Assembly: GCA_018713585.1 (NCBI GenBank) | Contig: DVON01000174.1 | Span: forward strand, 1-32,629 | Direction of reading: 5' to 3' | From: Candidatus Pullilachnospira stercoravium | GTDB taxonomy: Bacteria; Bacillota; Clostridia; Lachnospirales; Lachnospiraceae | DNA length: 32,629 nt | Shown: positions 1-11,820 of the stretch, in pieces | How the letters are laid out: every line of letters starts with the position of its first letter | Numbering within the stretch: position 1 is the first letter of the stretch | Position numbers and translations under genes: made by a program | The notes under the pieces: model-generated | Database searches by the model: none | Seen by the model: the letters and a program-made list of their open reading frames with translations, nothing else | Told to the model about the DNA's origin: nothing

Positions 1-364
1 GATGAATCTCATTCCCCTCTTTGTCGGTTCCGATGGGTTCGTACAGGGACACCTCCCTGGAGAACTTTTTTCTGCTTCTCAGCATCATCAGCAGTTCATT
101 GTCGATGCAGCGGGCGGCGTAGGTGGCCAGCCGGCTTCCCTTGGACATGTCGAAGGTGGAGACTGCCTTGATCAGACCGATGGTTCCGATGGAAATCAGA
201 TCGTCCAGCTCCTCGTCCAGTCCCTGATATTTTTTGATTACATGGGCCACCAGCCGGAGATTCCGTTCTATGAGGATATTTCTGGCTTCCCGGTCTCCCT
301 CCTGGCATCTTTTGAGATAATACCGTTCTTCCTCCAGCGTGAGAGGTTTCTGAAATGTCTTCAA
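1..364 (-). CDS. sigK: RNA polymerase sporulation sigma factor SigK (N-terminal part; runs off the window start)
   Basis: Minus-strand reading gives (M)KTFQKPLTLEEERYYLKRCQEGDREARNILIERNLRLVAHVIKKYQGLDEELDDLISIGTIGLIKAVSTFDMSKGSRLATYAARCIDNELLMMLRSRKKFSREVSLYEPIGTDKEGNEIH, a typical SigK sequence. TTG start at 362-364 preceded by GAGGTG; in-frame TAG stop shortly upstream. Not in the supplied ORF track. Confidence 0.9.
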   Translation of the reverse strand, partial: MKTFQKPLTLEEERYYLKRCQEGDREARNILIERNLRLVAHVIKKYQGLDEELDDLISIGTIGLIKAVSTFDMSKGSRLATYAARCIDNELLMMLRSRKKFSREVSLYEPIGTDKEGNEIH

Positions 365-463
365 GCCGGCACCTCGAAGGGGATTTATTCTATTCTATGT
401 GCAAATCTGAAATTCGTGCTTTTCCAACAAAAACGATTCAATCATAAGGAAAGGGGAAATTAT

Positions 464-1996
464 ATGTATACAAGTGTAATGTCTGCGTATCTTATGGGAC
501 TGGAGGCAGTTCCGGTTCAGGTGGAGGTGGACGTCAGCGACGGCCTGCCGGGATTTTATATGGTGGGGTATGTGAGTACCCAGGTGCGGGAGACCTGCAG
601 CCGGGTCCGCACGGCCCTGAGAAATGAGCGGGTGACCATCCCGCCGAAAAAAATAACGGTCAATTTGTCCCCCGGAGATCTGCCCAAGTCGGGGACGGGC
701 TTCGATCTTCCGGTGGCCGCCGGAATTCTGGAGGCATTGGGAAGGCTGCCTGCCGGGGGACTGAAGGATATTCTGGTGGCCGGGGAGCTGGGACTGGACG
801 GGAAAATTCATGGCATCCGGGGCGTATTTTCCATGGTATGGCAGGCTGCCCGGTCAGGCTGCAGAGCCTGTGTGGTGCCCAAAGAGAATCTGAGGGAGGC
901 CCAGGCGGTGGGATTTCCCGTGCTGGGGGCGGAAACCCTGGAGGAATTTGCCAAAGTGGTGCGGCGGGGGGAATGGAAGACAGAGACGCCACATATACAG
1001 ATAACAGAAAGCGGACCGCCGGACGGCCCCGATTTCGGTGATGTGCTGGGGCAGGAAGGAGCCAGGCGGGCAGCGCTTCTGGCCGCGGCCGGTTTCCACA
1101 ATCTGCTTCTGACCGGGCCGCCGGGTTCCGGAAAGAGCATGATCGCCCGGCGGATGCCGGGGATCCTTCCGCCCCTGTCCCGGCCGGAGGCTCTGGAACT
1201 GACCAGAATCTACAGCGCCGCCGGCATGCTTTCCGGGGAGGATCCGCTGATGGTGCGGCGGCCCTTCCGTGCCCCGCACCATACCATCTCGCCCCAGGCG
1301 CTGGCAGGAGGCGGCAGGATTCCTGTGCCGGGGGAAATCACCCTGGCCCACCGGGGTGTGCTGTTTCTGGATGAATTTCCGGAGATGGATCGGAGAAGTC
1401 TTCAGCTTCTGCGGCAGCCGCTGGAGGAGAGGGAGATATGGATTTCCAGAACGGGCGGAAGGTTCTGCTTTCCCGCCGCTTTTCTTCTGGTGGCGGCCAT
1501 GAATCCCTGCCCCTGCGGACAGTATCCGGGACAGAAATGTGTCTGCACGCCGGCGGAAATCGCCCGGTATCAGGGGAAAATAAGCCGGCCGCTGCTGGAC
1601 AGGATGGATCTGTGCGCGGCCACGGAAAATCCCACCTACAGGGAAATCCGGGGCGGCATGGACAGCCGGGGAATGGACTCCGCAGCCATGGGAAAACTGG
1701 TGAGAGGCGCCTGGGAAATTCAGCGGGAACGATACCGGCAGGAGCCGTTTTCTTTCAACGGGGAAATCCCGGCGGAAAAAATCCGGCAGTACTGCCGCAC
1801 CGACGCGGGGGCGGAACGGCTTCTGGAAGCGTCCTTTGACAAAATGGAACTGGGAGGCCGGGGCTGCCACCGGATTCTCAGGACGGCCAGAACATCAGCG
1901 GATCTGGAGGGAAGCAGCCTGATACGGGAACACCACATGGCCGAGGCCATCAATTACCGGATGCTGACAAAAGGGAATGGAGGGATGCGGATATGA
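464..1996 (+). CDS. YifB/ComM family Mg chelatase-like AAA ATPase
   Basis: MYTSVMSAYLMGLEAVPVQVEVDVSDGLPGFYMVG...GPPGSGKSMIARRMPGILPP...HHTISPQALAGGG...LAHRGVLFLDEFPEM...AAMNPCPCG. The ORF track starts at 2, but the conserved start with upstream AAGGGGA is at 464. Confidence 0.93.
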   Translation: MYTSVMSAYLMGLEAVPVQVEVDVSDGLPGFYMVGYVSTQVRETCSRVRTALRNERVTIPPKKITVNLSPGDLPKSGTGFDLPVAAGILEALGRLPAGGLKDILVAGELGLDGKIHGIRGVFSMVWQAARSGCRACVVPKENLREAQAVGFPVLGAETLEEFAKVVRRGEWKTETPHIQITESGPPDGPDFGDVLGQEGARRAALLAAAGFHNLLLTGPPGSGKSMIARRMPGILPPLSRPEALELTRIYSAAGMLSGEDPLMVRRPFRAPHHTISPQALAGGGRIPVPGEITLAHRGVLFLDEFPEMDRRSLQLLRQPLEEREIWISRTGGRFCFPAAFLLVAAMNPCPCGQYPGQKCVCTPAEIARYQGKISRPLLDRMDLCAATENPTYREIRGGMDSRGMDSAAMGKLVRGAWEIQRERYRQEPFSFNGEIPAEKIRQYCRTDAGAERLLEASFDKMELGGRGCHRILRTARTSADLEGSSLIREHHMAEAINYRMLTKGNGGMRI

Positions 1997-2943
1997 CGGA
2001 ACAGATGAAATGCTGCAGACTGGAAGATTCCGCATATCCCCGGCGGCTTCAGCCCCTGGAAGATAAGCCCCGCCTGCTGTATGGCTACGGCAGGCTGCCC
2101 AAGGAGCACCTGCCCTCGCTGGCGGTGGTGGGCGCCAGAAACTGCAGTGTCTATGGAAGAAATATGGCGTACGAATTTTCCCGCGTGCTGGGCGGTATGG
2201 GGATTCAGATAGTGAGCGGCATGGCGGCCGGCGTGGATTCGGCGGCCCATGAGGGCGCTCTGGCAGCGGGGGCGGATACCTTTGCCGTACTGGGATGCGG
2301 GGCGGATGTGTGCTATCCCGCCTCCGCCCGGCGGCTGTATGAACGGCTGAAGCAGGCAGGCGGGGTCTGGTCGGAATTTCCTCCGAAAGATCCGCCGCTG
2401 GCTTGGCATTTTCCCAGAAGAAACCGGCTGATCAGCGGGCTGGCGGACGCGGTGCTGGTGGTGGAAGCCAGGCAGAAGAGCGGGTCGCTGATCACTGTGG
2501 ACTGTGCCCTGGAACAGGGGCGGACGGTTTTTGCCGTCCCCGGCAGAGTGGGAGATGCGCTCAGCGAGGGATGCAACCGGCTGATTGCCCAGGGAGCTTC
2601 TGTTGCCTGGAGCCCCCAGGCCATTCTGGATGAGATGGGATGGAACGGGAAAATTCCACAAAAAACCAGGACGGTTGGTGAAAATCCGGGATTAGGACTT
2701 GCAACTGCCGATAAATTGGTGTATAGTTGTCTCGATTTGGACCCAAAAACCTTGAGCCAGATACAGCAGGAAACCGGACTTCCCATAGGGGAGCTTGCGG
2801 CGGCGCTCCTGCGGCTGCAGCTTATGGGAGCGGCAGAGGAGATCTGGAAGAACACATATGTGAAAGGTACAAATCGGGTGTGTCCGGAAGCGTCCGGACC
2901 GGAGCATGAAAAAAATAAAAATGGAAAGCATAGAAGCAAGTGA
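1993..2943 (+). CDS. dprA: DNA-processing protein DprA
   Basis: VVGARNCSVYGRNMAYEFSRVLGGMGIQIVSGMAAGVDSAAHEGAL...FPRRNRLISGLADAVLVVEARQKSGSLITVDCALEQGRTVFAVPG (Rossmann DprA core) plus a C-terminal winged-helix-like region; ATGA overlap with the upstream gene. Confidence 0.95.
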   Translation: MTEQMKCCRLEDSAYPRRLQPLEDKPRLLYGYGRLPKEHLPSLAVVGARNCSVYGRNMAYEFSRVLGGMGIQIVSGMAAGVDSAAHEGALAAGADTFAVLGCGADVCYPASARRLYERLKQAGGVWSEFPPKDPPLAWHFPRRNRLISGLADAVLVVEARQKSGSLITVDCALEQGRTVFAVPGRVGDALSEGCNRLIAQGASVAWSPQAILDEMGWNGKIPQKTRTVGENPGLGLATADKLVYSCLDLDPKTLSQIQQETGLPIGELAAALLRLQLMGAAEEIWKNTYVKGTNRVCPEASGPEHEKNKNGKHRSK

Positions 2944-2997
2944 GAAGCTGCGGGTACGGAGATGCGCATCCGGCCGGCAGCGGACAGGAGGAAAACA

Positions 2998-5079
2998 GTG
3001 GCAAAGAATCTTGTGATTGTTGAGTCCCCGGCAAAGGTGAAAACGGTAAAAAAATTTCTGGGAAACAACTACGAAGTGGCAGCTTCCAACGGTCATGTGC
3101 GGGACATGCCGAAAAGTCAGCTGGGCTTTGACGTGGAAAACGATTACGAGCCGAAATATATTACAATCAGAGGAAAGGGAGAGCTTCTGGCCGGCCTCAG
3201 GAAGTCAGCGAAAAAGGCGGATAAGGTATACCTGGCCACCGACCCTGACCGGGAGGGAGAAGCCATCGCCTGGCATCTGTCCAAGGCCCTGAATCTGGAT
3301 GAAAAGAAGATGCGCCGGATTACCTTCAACGAGATCACCAAATCCGCGGTGAAGGAGTCCATCAAGCACGCCAGAGAGATTGACATGAATCTGGTGAACG
3401 AGCAGCAGGCCAGAAGAATGTTGGACCGGATGGTGGGCTACCGGATCAGCCCCCTTCTGTGGAAGAAGATTAAAAGGGGCCTGAGCGCCGGACGGGTACA
3501 GTCTGTGGCCCTGCGGATTATCGGAGACCGGGAGGATGAGATCAATGCCTTTATTCCGGAAGAATACTGGACATTGGAGGCGGATTTTAAGATTCCGGGA
3601 GAGAAAAAACCGCTGACGGCAAAGTTTTACGGAAAAGAAAAACAGAAAATGGCTATTTCCTCCAGGGAGGAGCTGGATCAGATTCTCAAAGAACTGGACG
3701 GCGTTTCGTACCAGGTGGCGGATGTGAAGCGGGGAGAGCGGACCAAGAAGGCGCCGCTGCCCTTCACCACCAGTACCCTGCAGCAGGAGGCCGCGAAAAA
3801 TCTGAATTTTTCCACCCAGAAGACCATGCGGCTGGCACAACAGCTGTATGAGGGCGTGGATATCAAAGGAAACGGCACGGTGGGTCTGATCTCCTATCTG
3901 CGTACGGATTCCACGAGAATTTCCGAGGAGGCGGACGCCATGGCCAGAGAGTTTATCGGGAAACAGTACGGAGACACCTACCTGGCGGACGGCAGCGAGA
4001 AAAAACAGGATGGAAGAAAGGTGCAGGATGCCCACGAGGCCATCCGCCCCACGGATGTGAACCGGACGCCGGCTGCCATGAAGGAGTCCCTTTCCAGGGA
4101 TCAGTTCCGCCTTTATCAGCTGATCTGGAAGCGGTTTGTGGCCAGCCGGATGAAACCGGCGCTTTATGAGACCACTTCTGTGAAGATCAGCGGCGGCCCG
4201 TATCTCTTTACCGTGGCTGCTTCCAAGCTGGCCTTCGACGGATTTCTCTCGGTATATGCGGTGGATGACGAGGAAAAGAGTCAGGGAATTACGCTGGTGC
4301 GCGGCATCGACCAGGATACGCAGCTGAATTTTGCCGGCTTTGACAGCCAGCAGCATTTCACACAGCCGCCGCCCCACTACACGGAGGCTTCCCTGGTGAA
4401 AACGCTGGAGGAGCTGGGCATCGGACGTCCTAGTACCTACGCGCCCACCATCACCACCATCATGGCCCGCCATTATGTGGTGAAGGAACAGAAAAATCTG
4501 TATATGACTGAACTGGGCGAAGTGGTGAATCAGATGATGAAAAAAGCCTTCCCCAGCATTGTGGATGTGAACTTTACGGCCAACCTGGAGGACCTTCTGG
4601 ATAAGGTTGGCGACGGCACCGTGGACTGGAAGGTGATTGTCCGCAACTTCTATCCGGATCTGGAGGAAGCTGTGGAGGAAGCGGAAAAGCAGCTGGAACA
4701 GGTGAAGATCGAGGATGAGGTCACAGATGTGATCTGTGAAAACTGCGGCCGCCACATGGTAATCAAGTACGGTCCCCATGGAAGATTCCTGGCCTGCCCG
4801 GGCTTCCCGAAATGTCGGAACACCAAACCGTATCTGGAGAAGATCGGTGTAAAATGTCCCAAGTGCGGCGGGGAGATTGTGGAGAAAAAGACGAAAAAAG
4901 GCCGCCGCTATTACGGATGTGAGAACAATCCCCAGTGCGATTTCATGTCCTGGCCCAGGCCGGTGGAAAAGAAATGCCCCAACTGCGGCGGCTATATGGT
5001 GGAAAAAGGCAGCAAGCTGGTGTGCGCTGATGAGCATTGCGGATATGTGGAGTCAAAGAAATCCGCTGCAGACCGGTGA
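2998..5079 (+). CDS. topA: DNA topoisomerase I
   Basis: GTG start at 2998 after AGGAGG; MAKNLVIVESPAKVKTVKKFLG...LATDPDREGEAIAWHL...GYRISPLLWKKIKRGLSAGRVQSVALR...SYLRTDSTRIS; C-terminal Cys4 zinc-finger repeats. Confidence 0.97.
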   Translation: MAKNLVIVESPAKVKTVKKFLGNNYEVAASNGHVRDMPKSQLGFDVENDYEPKYITIRGKGELLAGLRKSAKKADKVYLATDPDREGEAIAWHLSKALNLDEKKMRRITFNEITKSAVKESIKHAREIDMNLVNEQQARRMLDRMVGYRISPLLWKKIKRGLSAGRVQSVALRIIGDREDEINAFIPEEYWTLEADFKIPGEKKPLTAKFYGKEKQKMAISSREELDQILKELDGVSYQVADVKRGERTKKAPLPFTTSTLQQEAAKNLNFSTQKTMRLAQQLYEGVDIKGNGTVGLISYLRTDSTRISEEADAMAREFIGKQYGDTYLADGSEKKQDGRKVQDAHEAIRPTDVNRTPAAMKESLSRDQFRLYQLIWKRFVASRMKPALYETTSVKISGGPYLFTVAASKLAFDGFLSVYAVDDEEKSQGITLVRGIDQDTQLNFAGFDSQQHFTQPPPHYTEASLVKTLEELGIGRPSTYAPTITTIMARHYVVKEQKNLYMTELGEVVNQMMKKAFPSIVDVNFTANLEDLLDKVGDGTVDWKVIVRNFYPDLEEAVEEAEKQLEQVKIEDEVTDVICENCGRHMVIKYGPHGRFLACPGFPKCRNTKPYLEKIGVKCPKCGGEIVEKKTKKGRRYYGCENNPQCDFMSWPRPVEKKCPNCGGYMVEKGSKLVCADEHCGYVESKKSAADR

Positions 5080-5100
5080 TTATAAAAGGTTTTTCGATGA

Positions 5101-5133
5101 AAGGGCAGTCCTTGTGAGGGGCTGCTCTTTTCT
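5101..5133 (+). terminator. Probable intrinsic terminator after topA
   Basis: AAGGGCAG...CTGCTCTT stem with a short downstream T run. Confidence 0.5.
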
Positions 5134-5230
5134 GTGAAAAAAGAGAGCCTGTTTTCAATCTGATGAAAGTTTAGCGATATCTTTATAAAAATAAATAGTC
5201 AGAAAACATGCAAAAATCAAGAAAATAGTG

Positions 5231-5259
5231 TTGCCATTGCTTGGTTTACATGCTACAAT
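5231..5259 (+). promoter_or_regulatory. Candidate sigma-A promoter of codY
   Basis: TTGCCA (5231-5236), 17-bp spacer, TACAAT (5254-5259) with extended -10 TGC. Confidence 0.5.
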
Positions 5260-5315
5260 GATTATAAAGTATTATAGTGTGGGAAAATACTTAATAGATC
5301 AGAAAGGAGCATGAA

Positions 5316-6119
5316 ATGAGCGTACAGTTACTGGATAAAACCAGAAAAATCAACAAACTGTTACATAATAACAGTTCAACGAAAGTAGTATTTAACGATA
5401 TCTGCAAAGTGATGATGGAGACGCTGGATTCCAATATTCTGGTGATCAGTAAGAAAGGAAAGGTTCTGGGCGTAAGTCTCTGCCCCGGAGTAGAAGAAAT
5501 CACGGAGTTGATTGAAGATAAGGTAGGAAGTCATGTGGATCCTCTGCTGAATGACAGATTTCTCAGTGTGCTGTCCACAAAGGAGAATGTGAATCTCCAG
5601 ACACTGGGCTTTGAGGGGGAGCAGATCACCCGCTACAGAGCCATTATCAATCCCATCGATATCGCCGGGGAACGGCTGGGAACCGTATTTATGTACCGCA
5701 GCGGCGAACAGTATGATATCGAGGATATCATTGTCAGCGAGTACGGTACCACGGTGGTGGGCCTGGAAATGATGCGCTCCGTCAACGAGGAAAATGCTGA
5801 GGAAGCCAGAAAGATCCAGGTGGTAAAATCCGCCTTCAGCACCCTTTCCTTCTCAGAACTGGAAGCCATTATCCACATTTTCGACGAACTGGACGGGGAT
5901 GAGGGTATCCTGGTAGCCAGCAAGATTGCCGACCGGGTGGGCATCACCAGATCTGTGATTGTCAACGCCTTGCGCAAATTTGAAAGCGCCGGCGTCATCG
6001 AGTCCAGATCCAGCGGCATGAAAGGAACTTATATCAAAGTACTCAACGAAGTGATTTTCGACGAGCTGGAAGAACTGAAGGCCAGAAAAAATCTTAAAAG
6101 CGCCGACAAAGAGTCATAA
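5316..6119 (+). CDS. codY: GTP-sensing pleiotropic transcriptional regulator CodY
   Basis: MSVQLLDKTRKINKLLHNNSST... and C-terminal HTH ASKIADRVGITRSVIVNALRKFESAGVIESRSSGMKGTYIKVLN. Confidence 0.96.
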   Translation: MSVQLLDKTRKINKLLHNNSSTKVVFNDICKVMMETLDSNILVISKKGKVLGVSLCPGVEEITELIEDKVGSHVDPLLNDRFLSVLSTKENVNLQTLGFEGEQITRYRAIINPIDIAGERLGTVFMYRSGEQYDIEDIIVSEYGTTVVGLEMMRSVNEENAEEARKIQVVKSAFSTLSFSELEAIIHIFDELDGDEGILVASKIADRVGITRSVIVNALRKFESAGVIESRSSGMKGTYIKVLNEVIFDELEELKARKNLKSADKES

Positions 6120-6146
6120 CAAATTAAGAAACGAGCAGTGAACTGC

Positions 6147-6191
6147 CGTCCTTCCGCGAATGCAGCACCCGCGGACAGGGCGGCTTTTTTG
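6147..6191 (+). terminator. Intrinsic terminator downstream of codY
   Basis: GCCGTCC..TCCGCG...CGCGGA..GGGCGGC followed by TTTTTT. Confidence 0.6.
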
Positions 6192-6313
6192 CGCGAAGGC
6201 ACAAGGCGAACGGAGGCGCTTGCGCATCCACTCGCCGCCGCCCGCGAGCCGTCAGGCGTGCGCGAAGGCACAAGGCGAACGGAGGCGCTTGCGCGTCCAC
6301 TCGCCGCCGCCCG
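6191..6313. repeat. Two-copy tandem GC-rich repeat (54-bp core, 69-bp period)
   Basis: gcgcgaaggcacaaggcgaacggaggcgcttgcgc[a/g]tccactcgccgccgcccg at 6191-6244 and 6260-6313, one mismatch. Confidence 0.9.
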
Positions 6314-6493
6314 ATCGCCGTATTTCTTCTGCTGAGTGTCAAAACATATCCGAAAATGTCGACAGAAAAATAAAAAAGTGAGAAAACAAAAGAAAAATAG
6401 AGTATAAAAGAGGTTTTACCATAATATCCCTTAATTGACCAAAAAAACAGATGTTGCGAAATTGCATGGAAATTACTAATATTAAGACGATCG

Positions 6494-6520
6494 GTAGCAC
6501 TCGACCAGATCGAGTGCTAA
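6494..6520 (+). promoter_or_regulatory. CIRCE element (HrcA operator) upstream of groESL
   Basis: gTAGCACTC-N9-GAGTGCTAa inverted repeat; matches the TTAGCACTC-N9-GAGTGCTAA consensus with one mismatch. Confidence 0.95.
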
Positions 6521-6537
6521 TAAAAACGGAATTTTAA

Positions 6538-6837
<300 letters not shown>

Positions 6838-6913
6838 ACAGCAGGAATTGATTAACAGCCCGGAGGACATTTGCGGATGTCCGAAGGTTTTTGAAATTTG
6901 TGAATCAGACTAG

Positions 6914-8545
<1,632 letters not shown>

Positions 8546-8780
8546 TCCATCGGAAGAAAAATGAGCGCGAACGAAGTGAGCATTCATTTTTACCCGATGG
8601 ATTAGCGAAGGCGCGAAGCGCCTGAGCTCCCCCTGCGCAAGCAGGGGGGGAATCGGAAGAAAAATGAGCGCGAGCAAAGCGAGCATTCATTTTTACCCGA
8701 TGTGTTAGCGAAGGCGCGAAGCGCCTGAGCTCCCCTGCGCAAGCAGGGGGGAATCGGAAGAAAAATGAGCGCGAGCAAAA
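8546..8780. repeat. Structured tandem repeat array (two ~102-bp units plus a partial third)
   Basis: Units at 8549-8651, 8652-8752 and 8753-8780 (partial), each starting atcggaagaaaaatgagcgcga; each full unit holds several hairpins (AGGCGC-gaa-GCGCCT; CCCC(C)TGC-GCAA-GCAGGGG(G)). Confidence 0.9.
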
Positions 8781-8884
8781 CTTCATAATTTTTTCATAAT
8801 AAACAGGAGCCAATCCGATAGACGTTGGCTCCTGTTTGTGCTAGAATAGGAATAGCTTTTGGAAAGGACGAACAGAGAAATCAT

Positions 8885-9550
8885 ATGGCGGAAAAAAGGT
8901 ACGAGAGCGATTTGACCGGAAAGGAAAAACGGCATCTGGAGTGGGAAAAGATCAAGGGTATGACCTGGAAGCAGAGGATCGGACATATTTGGACCTATTA
9001 TAAGATCCATATGGCCGTTCTGATCGGCGTCCTGCTGGTGATCGGGGTGATCGGACAGATCATATACAATTCCCGGTTTGAGACTGTTTTTCAGGCGGCC
9101 ATCCTTAACGGGGGGACGGGAGATGCTGAGTCCATGACTGAAGATTTTAAGGAGTATCTGGGGGACGGGGACAAGTATCATGAAATCGTTCTGGACAGCT
9201 CCATGTATTTTGTCGGTGATGAGTCGGCGGATATGACTTCCGTGATGAAGCTGACTACACTGATCGGAGCGCAGGAGCTGGATGCCATAGTCTGTGAACA
9301 GTCACAGTATGACAAATATGTGGATCTGGATGCGTTCGTTCCCATGGATGAGCTTCTGACCGAGGAGCAGATGCAGGAGTACGGAGATGATGTGCTGGAG
9401 TACGCGATCCGTGTGGATGGAAGCGAAAAGCTGAAAGAATTTGGGCTGGATGTGAATCAGCCTGCGTATCTTGCGGTGTTTGTCAACGCGGAACATCAGG
9501 ATAACGCAAAAGAATTTATTAGGTACTTGAAGGAGGACGAAAATGAGTGA
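8885..9550 (+). CDS. Hypothetical single-pass membrane protein
   Basis: MAEKRYESDLTGKEKRHLEWEKIKGMTWKQRIGHIWTYYKIHMAVLIGVLLVIGVIGQIIY... one TM helix and a long extracytoplasmic domain; internal ATG at 8885 preferred over the ORF-track start. Confidence 0.75.
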   Translation: MAEKRYESDLTGKEKRHLEWEKIKGMTWKQRIGHIWTYYKIHMAVLIGVLLVIGVIGQIIYNSRFETVFQAAILNGGTGDAESMTEDFKEYLGDGDKYHEIVLDSSMYFVGDESADMTSVMKLTTLIGAQELDAIVCEQSQYDKYVDLDAFVPMDELLTEEQMQEYGDDVLEYAIRVDGSEKLKEFGLDVNQPAYLAVFVNAEHQDNAKEFIRYLKEDENE

Positions 9551-10052
9551 TTTGTATCTGGAGGAGATGGTCAAAAGGAGGTGGACGGCAAAAGACAAGG
9601 CGATCCGTATGATTCTGATGGTTCTGACCGTGCTTTTGATTATTGGCGCCTTTTTTGTTCACTATATTCTTGTGTTCCCGGCGATTGCCATCTGCGTGGC
9701 GGATATCTTTATATTTCCCCGGTTTAATGTGGAGTGGGAATATCAGTATGTAAACGGCGAACTGGATGTGGACCGTATCATCAATAAGGCCAAAAGAAAG
9801 CGTAAAGGCAGCTTCGATTTGGATAACGTGGAGATTCTGGCTCCGGCTTCTTCACATCGCCTTGACTACTATAACAATAATCAGCAGATGAAGGATTTTA
9901 ACTATACATCCAACGATCCGGATCGGGTGAAGATGGTATACGCCATGATTGTCTCCGATGAGGGAACGCTGAAAAGAATTCTTTTTGAGCCGTCCGCCCA
10001 GATGATCAGGGATATGCGGGCGAGAGCTCCCAGAAAGGTCTTTGAGGACTGA
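9543..10052 (+). CDS. Hypothetical membrane protein (possibly DUF6106-like)
   Basis: N-terminal hydrophobic hairpin then a hydrophilic domain; overlaps the preceding gene by 8 nt. Family name from memory, unverified. Confidence 0.7.
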   Translation: MSDLYLEEMVKRRWTAKDKAIRMILMVLTVLLIIGAFFVHYILVFPAIAICVADIFIFPRFNVEWEYQYVNGELDVDRIINKAKRKRKGSFDLDNVEILAPASSHRLDYYNNNQQMKDFNYTSNDPDRVKMVYAMIVSDEGTLKRILFEPSAQMIRDMRARAPRKVFED

Positions 10053-10134
10053 ACTGGTTCCTGAAAATTTCCGTGACAGGGGATGGAGGTGGCCGTTGGG
10101 CATTCCGCGGATCCGCGAAGCGGGTCTTCGATTG

Positions 10135-10163
10135 TTGACAGTCTTGTCTTTTTTTGTTAGACT
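10135..10163 (+). promoter_or_regulatory. Candidate sigma-A promoter of guaB
   Basis: TTGACA (10135-10140), 17-bp spacer, TAGACT (10158-10163). Confidence 0.75.
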
Positions 10164-10186
10164 ATGGGTTAACAAAAAAATAATGA

Positions 10187-11662
<1,476 letters not shown>

Positions 11663-11669
11663 GAATGCG

Positions 11670-11700
11670 GGACAGCCCTGAAAAAGGGGCTGTCCTGTTT
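11670..11700 (+). terminator. Intrinsic terminator after guaB
   Basis: GGACAGCCC-tgaaaaa-GGGGCTGTCC followed by TGTTTTG. Confidence 0.75.
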
Positions 11701-11820
11701 TGTTATACAGAGACTCTATCCGCTGTTCGGATTTGACGGGCGGCGAGAAGGGTAGGGGAAAAGTACAGGAGAGAACATGCAGGAGGGCTTCATACCGTCC
11801 TGCCAAGGGAGAATGTTACC

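Noticed and set aside
2-463. N-terminal extension of the YifB ORF
   Set aside because: Reads antisense through sigK; true start with ribosome-binding site is at 464.
365-463. Possible sigma-E promoter for sigK (CATAGAAT-like -10 on the minus strand)
   Set aside because: No convincing -35 at proper spacing; not claimed.
854-1870. 338-aa minus-strand ORF over the YifB gene
   Set aside because: Shadow ORF; Pro/Arg/His-rich composition typical of reverse translation of a GC-rich gene.
3205-5037. 610-aa minus-strand ORF antisense to topA
   Set aside because: Low-complexity His/Leu/Gln-rich shadow translation of a strongly supported topA gene.
6138-6381. Small ORFs (65-80 aa) in the codY-groES gap such as ...REGTRRTEALARPLAAARSP
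   Set aside because: Translations of the GC-rich tandem repeat, open in several frames on both strands; no ribosome-binding site.
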